Assembly (NCBI RefSeq): GCF_000300455.3
Contig: NZ_CP007215.2
Location: 124,001-188,000 of the forward strand
Origin: Kosakonia sacchari SP1
Lineage (GTDB): Bacteria > Pseudomonadota > Gammaproteobacteria > Enterobacterales > Enterobacteriaceae
Reading direction: 5' to 3'
Length of the DNA: 64,000 nt
The position numbers were made by a program, and so were the translations under genes. Positions 30,714-41,384 of this stretch are shown piece by piece. Position 1 is the stretch's first letter. Each line of letters starts with the position of its first letter. The notes under the pieces are model-generated. The model saw nothing but the letters and a program-made list of their open reading frames with translations. It did no database searches and was not told the origin of the DNA.

Positions 30714-32036
30714 ATGCAAGCTTATTTCGACCAGCTGGATCGGGTTCGTTTTGAAGGTCCAAAAACCACGAATCCTTTAGCGTTTCGTCATTACAATCCG
30801 GATGAGCTAGTGCTCGGTAAGCGCATGGAAGATCACCTGCGTTTTGCTGCCTGCTACTGGCACACCTTCTGCTGGAACGGCGCAGATATGTTTGGTGTGG
30901 GCTCTTTCGATCGCCCATGGCAACAGCCTGGTGAAGCCATTGCGATGGCAAAGCGTAAAGCCGATGTCGCATTTGAGTTTTTTCATAAACTCAATGTGCC
31001 CTATTACTGCTTCCACGATGTGGACGTTTCGCCGGAAGGCGCGTCACTGAAAGAGTATCTGAACAATTTCGCGCAGATGGTGGACGTACTGGCGGAAAAA
31101 CAGCAGCAGAGCGGCGTGAAGCTGTTATGGGGTACGGCGAACTGCTTTACCAACCCGCGCTATGGTGCGGGCGCGGCGACCAATCCGGACCCGGAAGTGT
31201 TCAGTTGGGCGGCAACGCAGGTGGTGACCGCCATGAACGCCACCCACAAACTCGGCGGCGAAAACTATGTGCTGTGGGGCGGTCGCGAAGGTTATGAAAC
31301 CCTGCTGAATACCGACCTGCGCCAGGAACGCGAGCAGATTGGCCGCTTTATGAACATGGTGGTTGAGCACAAGCATAAAATCGGTTTTCGCGGTACGTTG
31401 CTTATTGAGCCGAAACCGCAGGAACCGACCAAGCACCAGTACGATTATGATGCCGCCACCGTGTATGGCTTCCTGAAACAGTTTGGTCTGGAGAAAGAGA
31501 TTAAACTGAATATCGAAGCCAACCACGCAACGCTTGCCGGCCACTCCTTCCATCATGAAATCGCCACGGCCATCGCGCTGGGGCTGTTTGGTTCAGTAGA
31601 TGCGAACCGCGGCGACCCGCAGCTCGGCTGGGATACCGACCAGTTCCCGAACAGCGTCGAAGAGAACGCGCTGGTGATGTATGAAATCCTCAAAGCGGGC
31701 GGTTTCACTACCGGCGGCCTGAACTTTGACGCCAAAGTGCGCCGCCAGAGCACCGATAAATACGACCTTTTCTATGGCCATATTGGCGCGATGGACACCA
31801 TGGCGCTGGCGCTGAAAGTGGCGGCTCGCATGGTGGAAGAGGGCGAGCTGGATAAACGCGTGGCGAAACGCTATGCGGGCTGGAATGGTGAGCTGGGCCA
31901 GCAAATTTTGCAGGGGCAGCTTAGCCTCGCGGAGCTGGCGAAGTACGCTGAACAGCAGAATATCGCGCCGCGCCACCAGAGCGGTCACCAGGAACAACTG
32001 GAAAATCTGGTTAACTACTACCTGTTTGATAAGTAA
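30714..32036 (+). CDS. xylA: Xylose isomerase
   Basis: 440 aa, the E. coli length. TIM-barrel enzyme that converts D-xylose to D-xylulose with two divalent metals. Catalytic His in [11 protein letters not shown], the metal site [16 protein letters not shown] (Glu, Lys), and the [17 protein letters not shown] stretch are all intact. ATG at 30714 chosen by homology, with GGAG five bases upstream. First gene of xylAB. Confidence 0.98.
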   Translation: MQAYFDQLDRVRFEGPKTTNPLAFRHYNPDELVLGKRMEDHLRFAACYWHTFCWNGADMFGVGSFDRPWQQPGEAIAMAKRKADVAFEFFHKLNVPYYCFHDVDVSPEGASLKEYLNNFAQMVDVLAEKQQQSGVKLLWGTANCFTNPRYGAGAATNPDPEVFSWAATQVVTAMNATHKLGGENYVLWGGREGYETLLNTDLRQEREQIGRFMNMVVEHKHKIGFRGTLLIEPKPQEPTKHQYDYDAATVYGFLKQFGLEKEIKLNIEANHATLAGHSFHHEIATAIALGLFGSVDANRGDPQLGWDTDQFPNSVEENALVMYEILKAGGFTTGGLNFDAKVRRQSTDKYDLFYGHIGAMDTMALALKVAARMVEEGELDKRVAKRYAGWNGELGQQILQGQLSLAELAKYAEQQNIAPRHQSGHQEQLENLVNYYLFDK

Positions 32037-32085
32037 ACCGTTCTGCGCCGCCGATAACGCGGCGCACTAAAAAGGAGTGGTCACT

Positions 32086-33540
32086 ATGTATATCGGGATC
32101 GATCTTGGCACCTCTGGCGTGAAGGCGATTCTGCTCGGTGAGCAGGGCGAGGTGTTGGCCTCGCATACGGAAAAACTCAGCGTGTCGCGACCGCACCCGC
32201 TGTGGTCGGAGCAAGATCCCGAAGCATGGTGGCAGGCGACGGACCGCGCCATTCTGGCATTGGGCGAGACGCATTCGTTACAGCAGGTAAAAGCGATGGG
32301 CCTCGCCGGGCAGATGCACGGCGCGACGTTGCTTGATAAAAATAACCGGGTGCTACGCCCGGCTATTCTGTGGAATGACGGTCGCTGCGGCGAAGAGTGC
32401 GCACTGCTGGAAGAAAAGGTTAAAAATTCCCGTGCGATTACCGGCAACCTGATGATGCCCGGTTTTACCGCGCCGAAACTGCTATGGGTGCAGCGTCACG
32501 AACCAGAAATATTTGCTCGTGTGGCGAAGGTCTTGCTGCCTAAAGATTTTCTGCGTTTGAAAATGTCTGGCGTATTCGCCAGCGACATGTCCGACGCGGC
32601 GGGGACGATGTGGCTGGATGTGGCGAAACGCGACTGGAGTGATGACATGCTGGCTGCCTGTTCGCTTTCACGTGCGCACATGCCTGCGCTGTTTGAAGGT
32701 AGCGAAATTACCGGCGAATTGTTACCCGAGATCGCCCGGCGCTGGGCGATGCCCGTCGTTCCGGTTGTCGCGGGCGGCGGAGATAACGCCGCTGGGGCTG
32801 TCGGCGTCGGTATGGCAGACGCAGGCCAGGCGATGTTGTCGCTGGGCACATCCGGGGTCTATTTTGCCGTCAGCGAAGGGTTCCTCAGTAAACCCGAAAG
32901 CGCGGTACACAGTTTTTGTCACGCACTGCCTGGCCGCTGGCATTTGATGTCGGTAATGCTTAGCGCGGCGTCTTGCCTGGACTGGGCGGTGAAGTTAACG
33001 GGGCTGGAGTCGGTTCCGGCATTGATTAACGTCGCGCAACAAGCGGACGATAACGCCGGGGATCTGTGGTTTTTACCCTACCTTTCCGGCGAGCGTACAC
33101 CGCATAACAACCCACAGGCGAAAGGCGTGTTCTTTGGTCTGACGCATCAGCATGGCCGCGAAGAACTTGCCCGCGCTGTGCTGGAAGGTGTCGGTTTCGC
33201 GCTGGCGGATGGTATGGATGTCGTCCACGCCTGTGGCGTCACGCCGCAAAGCATTACGCTTATCGGTGGCGGTGCGCGCAGCGCCTGGTGGCGGCAAATG
33301 CTGGCGGATATCAGCGGATTGCAGCTTGATTACCGTACCGGTGGCGATGTGGGGCCTGCGCTGGGCGCGGCGCGGCTGGCGCAAATTGCTGTCAATCCGC
33401 AAACGCCTTTGACGACGTTACTGCCGCAACTGCCCGTTGAGCAACAACACGCACCGGATGCTGGCCGACATGCCCATTACGCGCCACGACGCGAAACGTT
33501 CCGGCGTATCTATCAGCAGCTACTGCCACTGATGTCCTGA
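32086..33540 (+). CDS. xylB: Xylulokinase
   Basis: 484 aa FGGY-family kinase; phosphorylates D-xylulose to xylulose 5-phosphate for the pentose phosphate pathway. N-terminal phosphate-binding loop IGIDLGTSGVK, catalytic Asp in the GGGDNAAGAVGVG segment, and C-terminal IGGGARSAWWRQ adenosine loop are present. ATG at 32086, eight bases after AGGAG, is preferred over a GTG three codons earlier. It follows xylA by 49 bp. Confidence 0.98.
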   Translation: MYIGIDLGTSGVKAILLGEQGEVLASHTEKLSVSRPHPLWSEQDPEAWWQATDRAILALGETHSLQQVKAMGLAGQMHGATLLDKNNRVLRPAILWNDGRCGEECALLEEKVKNSRAITGNLMMPGFTAPKLLWVQRHEPEIFARVAKVLLPKDFLRLKMSGVFASDMSDAAGTMWLDVAKRDWSDDMLAACSLSRAHMPALFEGSEITGELLPEIARRWAMPVVPVVAGGGDNAAGAVGVGMADAGQAMLSLGTSGVYFAVSEGFLSKPESAVHSFCHALPGRWHLMSVMLSAASCLDWAVKLTGLESVPALINVAQQADDNAGDLWFLPYLSGERTPHNNPQAKGVFFGLTHQHGREELARAVLEGVGFALADGMDVVHACGVTPQSITLIGGGARSAWWRQMLADISGLQLDYRTGGDVGPALGAARLAQIAVNPQTPLTTLLPQLPVEQQHAPDAGRHAHYAPRRETFRRIYQQLLPLMS

Positions 33541-33622
33541 TTTCGTCTGCTTATCCGGCCCGCTGTTCAGGTGGGCTGGAATCACCATGATGTTGTCCTT
33601 TTTTGGTCTTAGCGGACGCAAA

Positions 33623-33663
33623 ACTCCTTGCCACAATAGCATTAACCTTACTGAGCAAGGAGT
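33623..33663 (+). promoter_or_regulatory. Inverted repeat enclosing the ribosome-binding site of the hydrolase gene
   Basis: ACTCCTTGC (33623-33631) pairs perfectly with GCAAGGAGT (33655-33663) across a 23-nt loop. The right arm contains AGGAG, the ribosome site for the gene starting at 33670. If transcribed from further upstream the hairpin would hide that site; alternatively it is a DNA operator. Function is inference. Confidence 0.5.
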
Positions 33664-33669
33664 CCTGAA

Positions 33670-34206
33670 ATGTCCCGCACCGCGCTGATTAACATCGACA
33701 CACAGCAATCTTTTTTCCATCGTGACTACTGGCAAGAGACGGATTTCGCCGCGTTTCAGCAGGCTATCTCCACGCTTATTGCTGGCTGTGAAGCTCGCGG
33801 CGTACCGGTAGTCGATATCTTTCATGTCGCCGACAGCGGGCCGTTTGCGCTGGAGAGCGGTTTTGTCGCGCCGATGCCGTTCCTCAAACACCAGGCGGCG
33901 GTGACATTTCATAAACATGTACACAATGCCTTTACCGATACCGGGCTCGATCACTGGTTGCGTAGCCGCGATATCAACCACCTGATTATTTGCGGTATTC
34001 GCACCGAACAGTGCTGTGAAACCACCGCCCGCGTCGCGTCAGATCTGGGGTATCGCGTGACCTTTGTCAGCGAAGCGACACTGACCTTCCCGATGACGCA
34101 TAAAGGGGTTACGCTGGACTGCAACGCGCTGCGCCATCGCACCGAAACCGTGCTGGAAGGCCGCTTCGCTGCCATTAAAACCGTCCACGAAATTCTGGAA
34201 CTGTAA
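33670..34206 (+). CDS. Isochorismatase-like cysteine hydrolase
   Basis: 178 aa member of the cysteine hydrolase (isochorismatase/nicotinamidase-like) superfamily. The expected catalytic Asp lies in NIDTQQSFF (Asp10), a Lys in the FHKHVHNAF region, and the nucleophile Cys in GIRTEQCCETTARVASDLGY, with the usual cis-peptide region just before. The substrate cannot be told from sequence. Its stop codon overlaps the next gene's start by one base, so it is coupled to a GlxA-type regulator. No equivalent lies between xylB and wecH in E. coli K-12. Confidence 0.85.
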   Translation: MSRTALINIDTQQSFFHRDYWQETDFAAFQQAISTLIAGCEARGVPVVDIFHVADSGPFALESGFVAPMPFLKHQAAVTFHKHVHNAFTDTGLDHWLRSRDINHLIICGIRTEQCCETTARVASDLGYRVTFVSEATLTFPMTHKGVTLDCNALRHRTETVLEGRFAAIKTVHEILEL

Positions 34207-35126
34207 TGACCACAGATGTCTGGTTTGTGATGTTGCCCGGCGTGCTGGCGCTGGATATGTCTGGCCCGGCGGAAACCTTCGCGCTGGCGGGGGATGCGTT
34301 TCGCCTGCACTACATTGGTCCGCAGCCCGATGTGTCAACGTCAATAGGTCTGACGATGGGCAATATCGCGCCGCTACCGGAGTCGCTGCCAGCAGGCAGC
34401 CTGCTGGTTCTGCCTGGCGTATCCGATTCCTCACGGTTATTCGACACGCCACAGGCGAACGCGGTGCGTCACTGGCTGATGCGCCTGCAACCGCTGATCC
34501 ACAGCCAGAGCATTACGTTGATGTGTGTCTGTTCCGGCGCGGTGCTGGCGGCGAAAGCCGGGTTGATGAACGGCATTCAGTGCACCACCCACCATGATGT
34601 CATTGCCCGTTTACGCGCGGCGGCACCTGCGGCGCTGGTCAAAGAGAACCGTATTTTCATTGAGGATCGCAGCATCTGGACCAGTGCGGGCATCACCTCC
34701 GGTATCGATCTGGCGCTGCATCTGATTAACCGCTTTTGCGGGCCAGAGACGGCGCTGGCGGTCGCGCGGGAAATGGTGGTCTGGTTCCGCCGTTCCGGGG
34801 AAGATCCGCAAATTTCACCGTGGCTGCGCTATCGTAACCACCTGCACCCGGCGGTGCATCGCGCGCAAGATGCGCTGACGGCGGAACCGCAAAAAGCCTG
34901 GCAACTGAGCGACATTGCCGAGCGGGCGCACGTCAGCCCCCGGCATTTAACGCGCCTGTTCCAGCAACATCTCGGGATTAGCGTGCGTGATTATCTGGAG
35001 CAGTTGCGGCTGGCGATTGCCGAACAGTATCTGCTGCAAGGGCGCGGCACCGAACAGGCCGCGCTTGCTGCGGGGTTCTCCTCACCGCGCCAGCTACAAC
35101 GGGCGCGCCAACGGGCGATTAACTGA
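34206..35126 (+). CDS. GlxA-family transcriptional regulator (DJ-1/PfpI plus AraC domains)
   Basis: 306 aa. N-terminal DJ-1/PfpI-like domain (about 1-170) with a nucleophile-elbow cysteine in [15 protein letters not shown]-terminal AraC-type helix-turn-helix (about 205-300) with [24 protein letters not shown]. Such proteins sense small amino- or amide-containing molecules and often control neighbouring catabolic genes. It probably regulates the coupled hydrolase gene. It ends 8 bp inside the convergent wecH gene. Confidence 0.88.
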   Translation: MTTDVWFVMLPGVLALDMSGPAETFALAGDAFRLHYIGPQPDVSTSIGLTMGNIAPLPESLPAGSLLVLPGVSDSSRLFDTPQANAVRHWLMRLQPLIHSQSITLMCVCSGAVLAAKAGLMNGIQCTTHHDVIARLRAAAPAALVKENRIFIEDRSIWTSAGITSGIDLALHLINRFCGPETALAVAREMVVWFRRSGEDPQISPWLRYRNHLHPAVHRAQDALTAEPQKAWQLSDIAERAHVSPRHLTRLFQQHLGISVRDYLEQLRLAIAEQYLLQGRGTEQAALAAGFSSPRQLQRARQRAIN

Positions 35127-36114
35127 CGAAACGGCGTTTGTCGAGGCGTTGTACCAGCATCGACAGCGCCAGGCTTGCCAGCAGCGTGGCGGTGAAAATC
35201 CACACGATATCGAGCAGCGGTGACGCGTGGATTTCAACGCCGCGCGTGCGCAGGGCGTGAATAATCAGCGCGTGGAAACCGTAAATACCCAGCGAGTGGT
35301 GAGAAATCAGCGTCAGCCCCGGCAGCGTGCGGCTATTCAGCGTGTTTTTGATGAGCGTAAACAGCGCAATGGCACACAGAAAGACCATCGGTCCGCAGTA
35401 GAGATACCAGGTATCGGCGAAATTGCCGCGCCATTTCAGCTCATTGAGCGTACCGCGTGAAATCACCAATACCGCGGCTAAAAACAGGGCGGCGCAGGCC
35501 CAGCTTAATGCCCGTTTTTGCGTCTCCATCATGCCGATAGCGCGCCCCAGCATACCGTACAGAATGTAGTAAAACGTATCCCCGCCAATATAAAGATTGA
35601 CCGGCAGCCACTCAAAACCGCCGATTTTCTGCGACACCGTGTTCGGGTTGGCGACAATGCCAATCACCACCACTAACGCCAGCAGCATTTTGCCGCTGAG
35701 CGCTTTCACCTGAATCAGCGGCGAGACCAGGTAAATGACGATAATGGCGAAGAAAAACCACAGGTGATAGAACACCGGTTTTTGCAGCAGATTTTTCAAC
35801 GACAGCTCGCTGTTAATTGAGGTAAACAGCACGATATAGAGCAGGGCTATCAGGCTGTAGAAAACCAGACAAAGCGCGATGCGCAAGAAGTGGCGCGGCT
35901 GTGCGCTGCGTTCGCCAAAAAAGAGGTAGCCGGAAATCATAAAAAACAGCGGCACGCTGACGCGAGAAGCGGAATTGAGGATGTTGGCGATGTTCCAGTC
36001 GAAAGTGGTAATGCTGGCAGGATTGGTGATGTACCAGGTGGTGGTATGGATCATCACTACCATTAAACAGGCTATCCCTCGCAGATTATCTATCCAGTAA
36101 ATTTTCGACGGCAT
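35119..36114 (-). CDS. wecH: O-acetyltransferase WecH
   Basis: 331 aa inner-membrane acyltransferase (family 3) with about 10 hydrophobic segments. The conserved [20 protein letters not shown] holds the family's His, and [17 protein letters not shown] follows. In E. coli it O-acetylates GlcNAc residues of enterobacterial common antigen. ATG at 36114 with AGAGGAA just upstream is preferred over an earlier GTG. Convergent with the GlxA-type regulator (8-bp overlap). Confidence 0.95.
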   Translation of the reverse strand: MPSKIYWIDNLRGIACLMVVMIHTTTWYITNPASITTFDWNIANILNSASRVSVPLFFMISGYLFFGERSAQPRHFLRIALCLVFYSLIALLYIVLFTSINSELSLKNLLQKPVFYHLWFFFAIIVIYLVSPLIQVKALSGKMLLALVVVIGIVANPNTVSQKIGGFEWLPVNLYIGGDTFYYILYGMLGRAIGMMETQKRALSWACAALFLAAVLVISRGTLNELKWRGNFADTWYLYCGPMVFLCAIALFTLIKNTLNSRTLPGLTLISHHSLGIYGFHALIIHALRTRGVEIHASPLLDIVWIFTATLLASLALSMLVQRLDKRRFVS

Positions 36115-36285
36115 CAGTTCCTCTGTTTTCACGTTAAAGACAACTCCCTCAGACTGTAAGATTATCTACCTGTCTCATTAGATAATTCTGAGTTTTACCG
36201 CTCTTGCTTGTGCGTTTTGCGCAGATTTGCAAAATTTGCGTCCCCACCTTTAAAAATAACAGCCCACGAGCAGGCAGTGATAAAA

Positions 36286-36585
36286 ATGATGAAGTGTATT
36301 GCCCCCGCGCTGGTGCTGCTATTAGCAGGCTGCAGCGCCTCTGCCGATATTCCAGCGCAGCAAGCGCAAAAAGCCAGACCCGGCCCCGAACATTCGCTGG
36401 ATATGGAAAACGCGTGCAGACAAAACGCCGCACGGCGTTACAACACCGGCGTACAACAAATTGATGTCACCGGTTTTGAACAATTTCAGGGCAGCTTTGA
36501 AATGCGAGGCATGACGCCGCGCCGGGAAGCGTTTGTCTGCACTTTTGACGCGGAAGGCCAATTTTTACACCTTTCGATGCGCTAA
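36286..36585 (+). CDS. ysaB: Small lipoprotein YsaB
   Basis: 99 aa. Signal peptide with lipobox LLAGC places the lipidated Cys at about residue 16. The mature domain carries the conserved segments CRQNAARRYNTG, IDVTGFEQFQGSFEMRG and FLHLSMR, matching E. coli YsaB. Two adjacent ATGs (36286, 36289) could start it. It lies between wecH (divergent) and glyQ (137 bp downstream), the same place as in E. coli. Function unknown. Confidence 0.9.
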   Translation: MMKCIAPALVLLLAGCSASADIPAQQAQKARPGPEHSLDMENACRQNAARRYNTGVQQIDVTGFEQFQGSFEMRGMTPRREAFVCTFDAEGQFLHLSMR

Positions 36586-36721
36586 ACCTCCAGATTCCCG
36601 CCTGAAGGCGCGCGCTTTCCCCAATTTTCCTTAAACAAACCCGTTTCGTACTGTATATCTTGCAGCCAGCGGGTATACTGGGCGCTTCCTTTAAATCCAC
36701 ACGTATCCAGCACGAAAGAAT

Positions 36722-37633
36722 ATGCAAAAGTTTGATACCAGGACCTTTCAGGGTCTGATCCTGACCTTACAGGATTATTGGGCTCGTCAGGGCTGTACTA
36801 TTGTTCAACCTCTGGACATGGAAGTGGGCGCCGGTACATCGCACCCGATGACCAGCCTGCGCGCGCTGGGGCCAGAACCGATGGCAACCGCGTATGTGCA
36901 ACCTTCCCGCCGTCCGACCGATGGACGCTATGGCGAAAACCCGAACCGTTTACAGCACTATTATCAGTTCCAGGTGGTGATTAAGCCGTCTCCGGATAAC
37001 ATTCAGGAGCTGTACCTCGGGTCACTGAAAGAGCTGGGTATGGATCCGACCATTCACGATATTCGATTCGTGGAAGACAACTGGGAAAACCCGACGTTGG
37101 GTGCCTGGGGTCTGGGCTGGGAAGTGTGGCTGAACGGCATGGAAGTGACGCAGTTTACTTACTTCCAGCAAGTTGGCGGTCTGGAGTGTAAACCGGTTAC
37201 CGGTGAAATCACCTACGGTCTGGAACGTCTGGCAATGTACATTCAGGGCGTGGACAGCGTTTACGACCTGGTCTGGAGCGATGGCCCGCTGGGTAAAACC
37301 ACTTACGGCGACGTGTTCCATCAGAACGAAGTGGAGCAATCCACCTACAACTTCGAATACGCGGATGTCGACTTCCTGTTCAGCTGCTTTGAGCAGTATG
37401 AAAAAGAAGCGCAGCAGCTGCTGGCGCTGGAAAACCCGCTGCCGCTGCCTGCCTACGAGCGCATTCTGAAGGCCGCCCATAGCTTCAACCTGCTGGATGC
37501 GCGTAAAGCCATCTCCGTGACGGAACGTCAGCGCTATATTCTGCGCATCCGTACGCTGACCAAAGCAGTGGCTGAAGCGTATTACGCTTCCCGTGAAGCC
37601 CTTGGCTTCCCGATGTGTAACAGAAATAAATAA
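36722..37633 (+). CDS. glyQ: Glycyl-tRNA synthetase alpha subunit
   Basis: 303 aa. Class II synthetase catalytic subunit with motif 2-like and motif 3-like segments ([17 protein letters not shown] and [13 protein letters not shown]). It works with GlyS as an alpha2beta2 enzyme to charge tRNA-Gly. A probable -10 TATACT lies about 45 bp upstream (36674-36679). Followed by glyS after 9 bp. Confidence 0.98.
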   Translation: MQKFDTRTFQGLILTLQDYWARQGCTIVQPLDMEVGAGTSHPMTSLRALGPEPMATAYVQPSRRPTDGRYGENPNRLQHYYQFQVVIKPSPDNIQELYLGSLKELGMDPTIHDIRFVEDNWENPTLGAWGLGWEVWLNGMEVTQFTYFQQVGGLECKPVTGEITYGLERLAMYIQGVDSVYDLVWSDGPLGKTTYGDVFHQNEVEQSTYNFEYADVDFLFSCFEQYEKEAQQLLALENPLPLPAYERILKAAHSFNLLDARKAISVTERQRYILRIRTLTKAVAEAYYASREALGFPMCNRNK

Positions 37634-37642
37634 GAGGCGGCC

Positions 37643-39712
37643 ATGTCTGAGAAAACTTTCCTGGTGGAAATCGGCACCGAAGAGCTGCCACCAAAAGCCC
37701 TGCGCAGCCTGGCCGAGTCCTTCGCTGCCAACGTTACCGCTGAGCTGGATGCGGCGGGTGTCACCCACGGCGACGTGCAGTGGTTTGCCGCGCCGCGCCG
37801 TCTGGCGGTAAAAGTCGCGAAACTGGCGGCTTCCCAGCCGGATCGCGAAGTGGAAAAACGCGGCCCGGCGATTGCCCAGGCATTTGATGCTGAAGGCAAA
37901 CCGAGCAAAGCGGCTGAAGGCTGGGCGCGTGGTTGCGGCATCACTGTCGATCAGGCCGAGCGTCTGACCACCGACAAAGGTGAATGGCTGCTCTATCGTG
38001 CGCATGTCAAAGGCGAAAGCGTGGAAACGCTGCTGCCAAACATGATTGCTAACTCGCTTGGCAAGCTGCCGATCCCGAAACTGATGCGCTGGGGCGCGTC
38101 GGACGTGACTTTTGTCCGTCCGGTTCACACCGTCACACTGTTGCTGGGCGACACCGTGATTCCGGCAACCATTCTGGGTATTGCGTCCGATCGCGTGATT
38201 CGCGGCCACCGCTTTATGGGCGAGCCGGAGTTCACCATCGACAACGCCGATCAGTACCCGCAAATTCTGCTGGAGCGCGGCAAAGTGATTGCCGATTACG
38301 ACGCGCGTAAAGCGAAAATCAAAGCGGATGCGGAAGAAGCGGCGCGTAAGATTGGCGGCAATGCCGATCTGAGCGACAGCCTGCTGGAAGAAGTGACCTC
38401 GCTGGTGGAATGGCCGGTGGTACTGACCGCGAAGTTCGAAGAGAAATTCCTCGCCGTTCCGGCGGAAGCGCTGGTTTACACCATGAAAGGTGACCAGAAG
38501 TACTTCCCGGTGTATGGCAATGACGGCAAATTGCTGCCGAACTTTATCTTCGTCGCTAACATCGAATCGAAAGATCCGCAGCAGATTATCTCCGGTAACG
38601 AAAAAGTGGTGCGTCCGCGTCTGGCGGATGCCGAGTTCTTCTTTAATACCGACCGTAAAAAACGCCTCGAAGATCATCTGCCGCGTCTGCAAACCGTGCT
38701 GTTCCAGCAACAACTGGGTACGCTGCGCGACAAGACCGATCGTATTCAGGCGCTGGCGGGCTGGATTGCCGGGCAGATTGGCGCGGATGTAAATCACGCC
38801 ACGCGCGCGGGCCTGCTCTCCAAATGCGACCTGATGACCAACATGGTGTTTGAATTCACTGACACCCAGGGCGTGATGGGCATGCACTATGCGCGTCACG
38901 ACGGCGAAGCAGAAGACGTTGCGGTGGCGCTGAACGAGCAGTATCAGCCGCGTTTTGCCGGTGATGAACTGCCGTCGAACCCAATTGCTTGCGCACTGGC
39001 GATTGCCGATAAGATGGACACCCTCGCGGGGATCTTCGGTATCGGCCAGCATCCGAAAGGCGATAAAGACCCGTTCGCACTGCGCCGCGCGGCGCTGGGC
39101 GTGCTGCGTATTATCGTTGAGAAGAACCTGGCGCTGGATCTGCAAACCCTGACCGAAGAAGCGGTGCGTCTGTACGGCGACAAACTGACCAACGCGAAAG
39201 TGGTCGATGATGTGATCGACTTTATGCTGGGTCGTTTCCGCGCCTGGTATCAGGACGAAGGCTACAGCGTGGATACCATTCAGGCGGTGCTGGCGCGTCG
39301 TCCGACCAAACCGGCAGACTTTGATGCGCGTATGAAGGCGGTTTCGCACTTCCGTACGCTCGACGAAGCGGCGGCGCTGGCGGCAGCGAACAAGCGCGTT
39401 TCCAATATCCTGGCAAAATCCGACGAGACGCTGAACGATATCGTCCACGCCTCGGTGCTGAAAGAAGCGGCGGAAATCAAGCTGGCGGGTAACCTGGTGG
39501 TGCTGCGCGATAAACTGCAGCCGTACTTCGCCGAAGGCCGTTATCAGGAAGCGTTGATCGAGCTGGCGCAGTTGCGCGAGCCGGTGGATGAGTTCTTTGA
39601 GAACGTGATGGTGAATGCCGACGACAAAGACGTGCGTATCAACCGCCTGACATTGCTGTCTAAATTGCGTGAACTGTTCCTGCAGGTTGCGGATATCTCT
39701 CTGCTGCAGTAA
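37643..39712 (+). CDS. glyS: Glycyl-tRNA synthetase beta subunit
   Basis: 689 aa. The beta subunit binds tRNA-Gly; its C-terminal region includes an HD-like domain and an anticodon-binding domain (about 580-689). Starts [17 protein letters not shown] as in E. coli. The opposite strand carries an 808-codon open frame over this gene, which is a shadow of its codon bias. Confidence 0.98.
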   Translation: MSEKTFLVEIGTEELPPKALRSLAESFAANVTAELDAAGVTHGDVQWFAAPRRLAVKVAKLAASQPDREVEKRGPAIAQAFDAEGKPSKAAEGWARGCGITVDQAERLTTDKGEWLLYRAHVKGESVETLLPNMIANSLGKLPIPKLMRWGASDVTFVRPVHTVTLLLGDTVIPATILGIASDRVIRGHRFMGEPEFTIDNADQYPQILLERGKVIADYDARKAKIKADAEEAARKIGGNADLSDSLLEEVTSLVEWPVVLTAKFEEKFLAVPAEALVYTMKGDQKYFPVYGNDGKLLPNFIFVANIESKDPQQIISGNEKVVRPRLADAEFFFNTDRKKRLEDHLPRLQTVLFQQQLGTLRDKTDRIQALAGWIAGQIGADVNHATRAGLLSKCDLMTNMVFEFTDTQGVMGMHYARHDGEAEDVAVALNEQYQPRFAGDELPSNPIACALAIADKMDTLAGIFGIGQHPKGDKDPFALRRAALGVLRIIVEKNLALDLQTLTEEAVRLYGDKLTNAKVVDDVIDFMLGRFRAWYQDEGYSVDTIQAVLARRPTKPADFDARMKAVSHFRTLDEAAALAAANKRVSNILAKSDETLNDIVHASVLKEAAEIKLAGNLVVLRDKLQPYFAEGRYQEALIELAQLREPVDEFFENVMVNADDKDVRINRLTLLSKLRELFLQVADISLLQ

Positions 39713-39725
39713 TCGTCATGACAAT

Positions 39726-39752
39726 AAAAAACCCGCTGCGGCGGGTTTTTTT
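39726..39752. terminator. Bidirectional terminator after glyS
   Basis: ACCCGC pairs with GCGGGT around a 4-nt loop, with A6 before and T7 after, 14 bp after the glyS stop. The flanking A and T runs let it end both glyS and the convergent diguanylate cyclase operon. Confidence 0.9.
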
Positions 39753-39768
39753 ATGTCTGGCGTCAGGG

Positions 39769-40740
39769 CTACGGCCTGTTTTGCTCACCGGGGTAAGGGA
39801 CGAACGGCGTAAACGTGGCGTTGACGCGAACGTTGTTACGGCCTGCGCGCTTGGCTTCATACAACGCATTATCGGCGCCCTGGATAAGCTGCCCGTACTC
39901 TGAGTGGCTTTTCTGACAGAGGCTGGCGATGCCAATACTGACGCTAACGATACCACCTGGAGAACTGGCGTGGGGCAAATCCAGCAACTGTACGCTGGTG
40001 CGCAGTTTCTCGGCAAGCTCAACGGCATCGGCGCAGCGGGTTTCCGGTAACAGGGTGCAGAATTCTTCCCCGCCGTAACGGAACAGGACATCAGCAGGGT
40101 TTTTCAGCGCGCTACGCATCGCGGTGGCGATTTGCTGCAAGCACTCGTCACCGCGCTGGTGGCCATTGCAGTCGTTATAAAGTTTGAAGTAATCAACATC
40201 AATCAACAGCAGCGACAGCGGCTTGTTATTGCGCTTGCTGGCGCGCCATTCACGCTCAATACAAAGGTCGAAATAACGGCGGTTACCCACACCGGTCAGC
40301 CCATCTGACAGCGATTGTGATAAAAGCTCATGCGCCTGGTCACGCAGTAGGGATTCGCGGCGCACGGCGGCGGTAACATCGACTATCTGAATCAGGCAAT
40401 AACGTTCCGCATCGCCTAACGGCACAATGGTGACCGCCTGGCTCAGGCGCGCGCCAGGGCGTGAAGGTTCGGTGTAGAGCGGGAAGGGCGAACGGTGCAA
40501 AGATTGCGAAAGCAGGGCAGATAAATTGTGGCCAATAGCCTGACGAATCGCATCGCCGACACGGTGATACGCCAGGTCGGGGAATACGCTAAAAAAATCC
40601 TCGCCAACCGTATCGCAGGCCGCACGCCCGGTGTGCGTTTCTAACCACGCGTTCCACAGGGCGATACGGTAGTGTGCATCAACAATGATCACACCGAGGC
40701 TTAAGGATGAAAAGGCGTCAAACAACAACTTATCTTTCAT
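39769..40740 (-). CDS. PAS-GGDEF diguanylate cyclase
   Basis: 323 aa, no membrane segment. An N-terminal PAS-like sensor (about 5-125; LGVIIVDAHYRIALWNAWLE) is followed by a short helix and a GGDEF domain (about 145-310). Metal-binding Asp in LLIDVDYFKLYND and the active loop RYGGEEF (GGEEF at 223-227) are intact, so synthesis of cyclic di-GMP is expected. The inhibitory I-site RxxD, five residues before GGEEF, reads NPAD, so the canonical feedback Arg is missing. I use the ATG at 40740; a TTG two codons earlier overlaps the cheC stop. Last of a three-gene operon with cheC and cheY. Confidence 0.9.
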   Translation of the reverse strand: MKDKLLFDAFSSLSLGVIIVDAHYRIALWNAWLETHTGRAACDTVGEDFFSVFPDLAYHRVGDAIRQAIGHNLSALLSQSLHRSPFPLYTEPSRPGARLSQAVTIVPLGDAERYCLIQIVDVTAAVRRESLLRDQAHELLSQSLSDGLTGVGNRRYFDLCIEREWRASKRNNKPLSLLLIDVDYFKLYNDCNGHQRGDECLQQIATAMRSALKNPADVLFRYGGEEFCTLLPETRCADAVELAEKLRTSVQLLDLPHASSPGGIVSVSIGIASLCQKSHSEYGQLIQGADNALYEAKRAGRNNVRVNATFTPFVPYPGEQNRP

Positions 40741-40742
40741 TT

Positions 40743-41384
40743 TCAATGCATTCCATCTGGAACACTGCCGGTTTCTAAGCGGCTGATATAAAGCCGGATC
40801 TGTTCGCGTAAGTCGCGCAGCGCGGACATATCAAGGATAAAGGCGAGGTATCCCTGAATTTGCTGGCGCTCAAGCGCAAAATCGATGCGCAGCATCATCA
40901 CCAGCGGGTCGTTGTCATCTTTATTTGGATTGAGGATCTGCTGGCTGCTGCCCACGCGAACGACGGGCAGCGAACCTTGCAGCTCTTGCTGGAACATATT
41001 GGCCAGCGTCCCGACACAGGCGTTGAGCACAATATTGCCGATTTCGCTCATCGCTTCGCGTTCCATCTCGCCCAACTCATGCGCGGGGATCAGGTCACCC
41101 ACCATCATGCGCACAATTTCAAAACTGGCGGCTTCCGGAAACATCAAAATCGCTTCGGTGGCATAAGCGCCCTGATAGTGCTGGCTAATGCCGAATAATG
41201 CTATGCCCGCTCCCAGCTCTTCAGCGGCTTCAGAGCGCGGCGTAAAGCGGATCGTCGGCACTGACATACGCACTTCTTCATTGACGATATTGCTCATCGC
41301 GGCGGCGGCCTGACCAACGCCAATGTTGAAGATCTCCATCAGGCTGTCGGTTTCAATTTCGCTGATATCCGGCAATTCACTCAT
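40743..41384 (-). CDS. CheC-family CheY-P phosphatase-like protein
   Basis: 213 aa. It has both CheC/CheX/FliY active-site motifs [DS]xxxExxN-x22-P: the first is Asp13, Glu17, Asn20, Pro43; the second is Glu110 (in place of D/S), Glu114, Asn117, Pro140. These residues dephosphorylate CheY-P in characterised members. Enteric chemotaxis normally uses CheZ, so this is a separate module. Its start overlaps the cheY-like stop by 4 bp, and the cyclase gene follows at once, so the three are coupled. Phosphatase activity on the neighbouring regulator is inference. Confidence 0.87.
   Translation of the reverse strand: MSELPDISEIETDSLMEIFNIGVGQAAAAMSNIVNEEVRMSVPTIRFTPRSEAAEELGAGIALFGISQHYQGAYATEAILMFPEAASFEIVRMMVGDLIPAHELGEMEREAMSEIGNIVLNACVGTLANMFQQELQGSLPVVRVGSSQQILNPNKDDNDPLVMMLRIDFALERQQIQGYLAFILDMSALRDLREQIRLYISRLETGSVPDGMH

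Noticed and set aside
37022-39448. An 808-codon open frame on the minus strand across glyQ and glyS
   Set aside because: It lies fully antisense to two highly conserved synthetase genes; such long antisense frames arise from strong codon bias. Its translation is Arg/His/Gln-rich with no recognisable domain.
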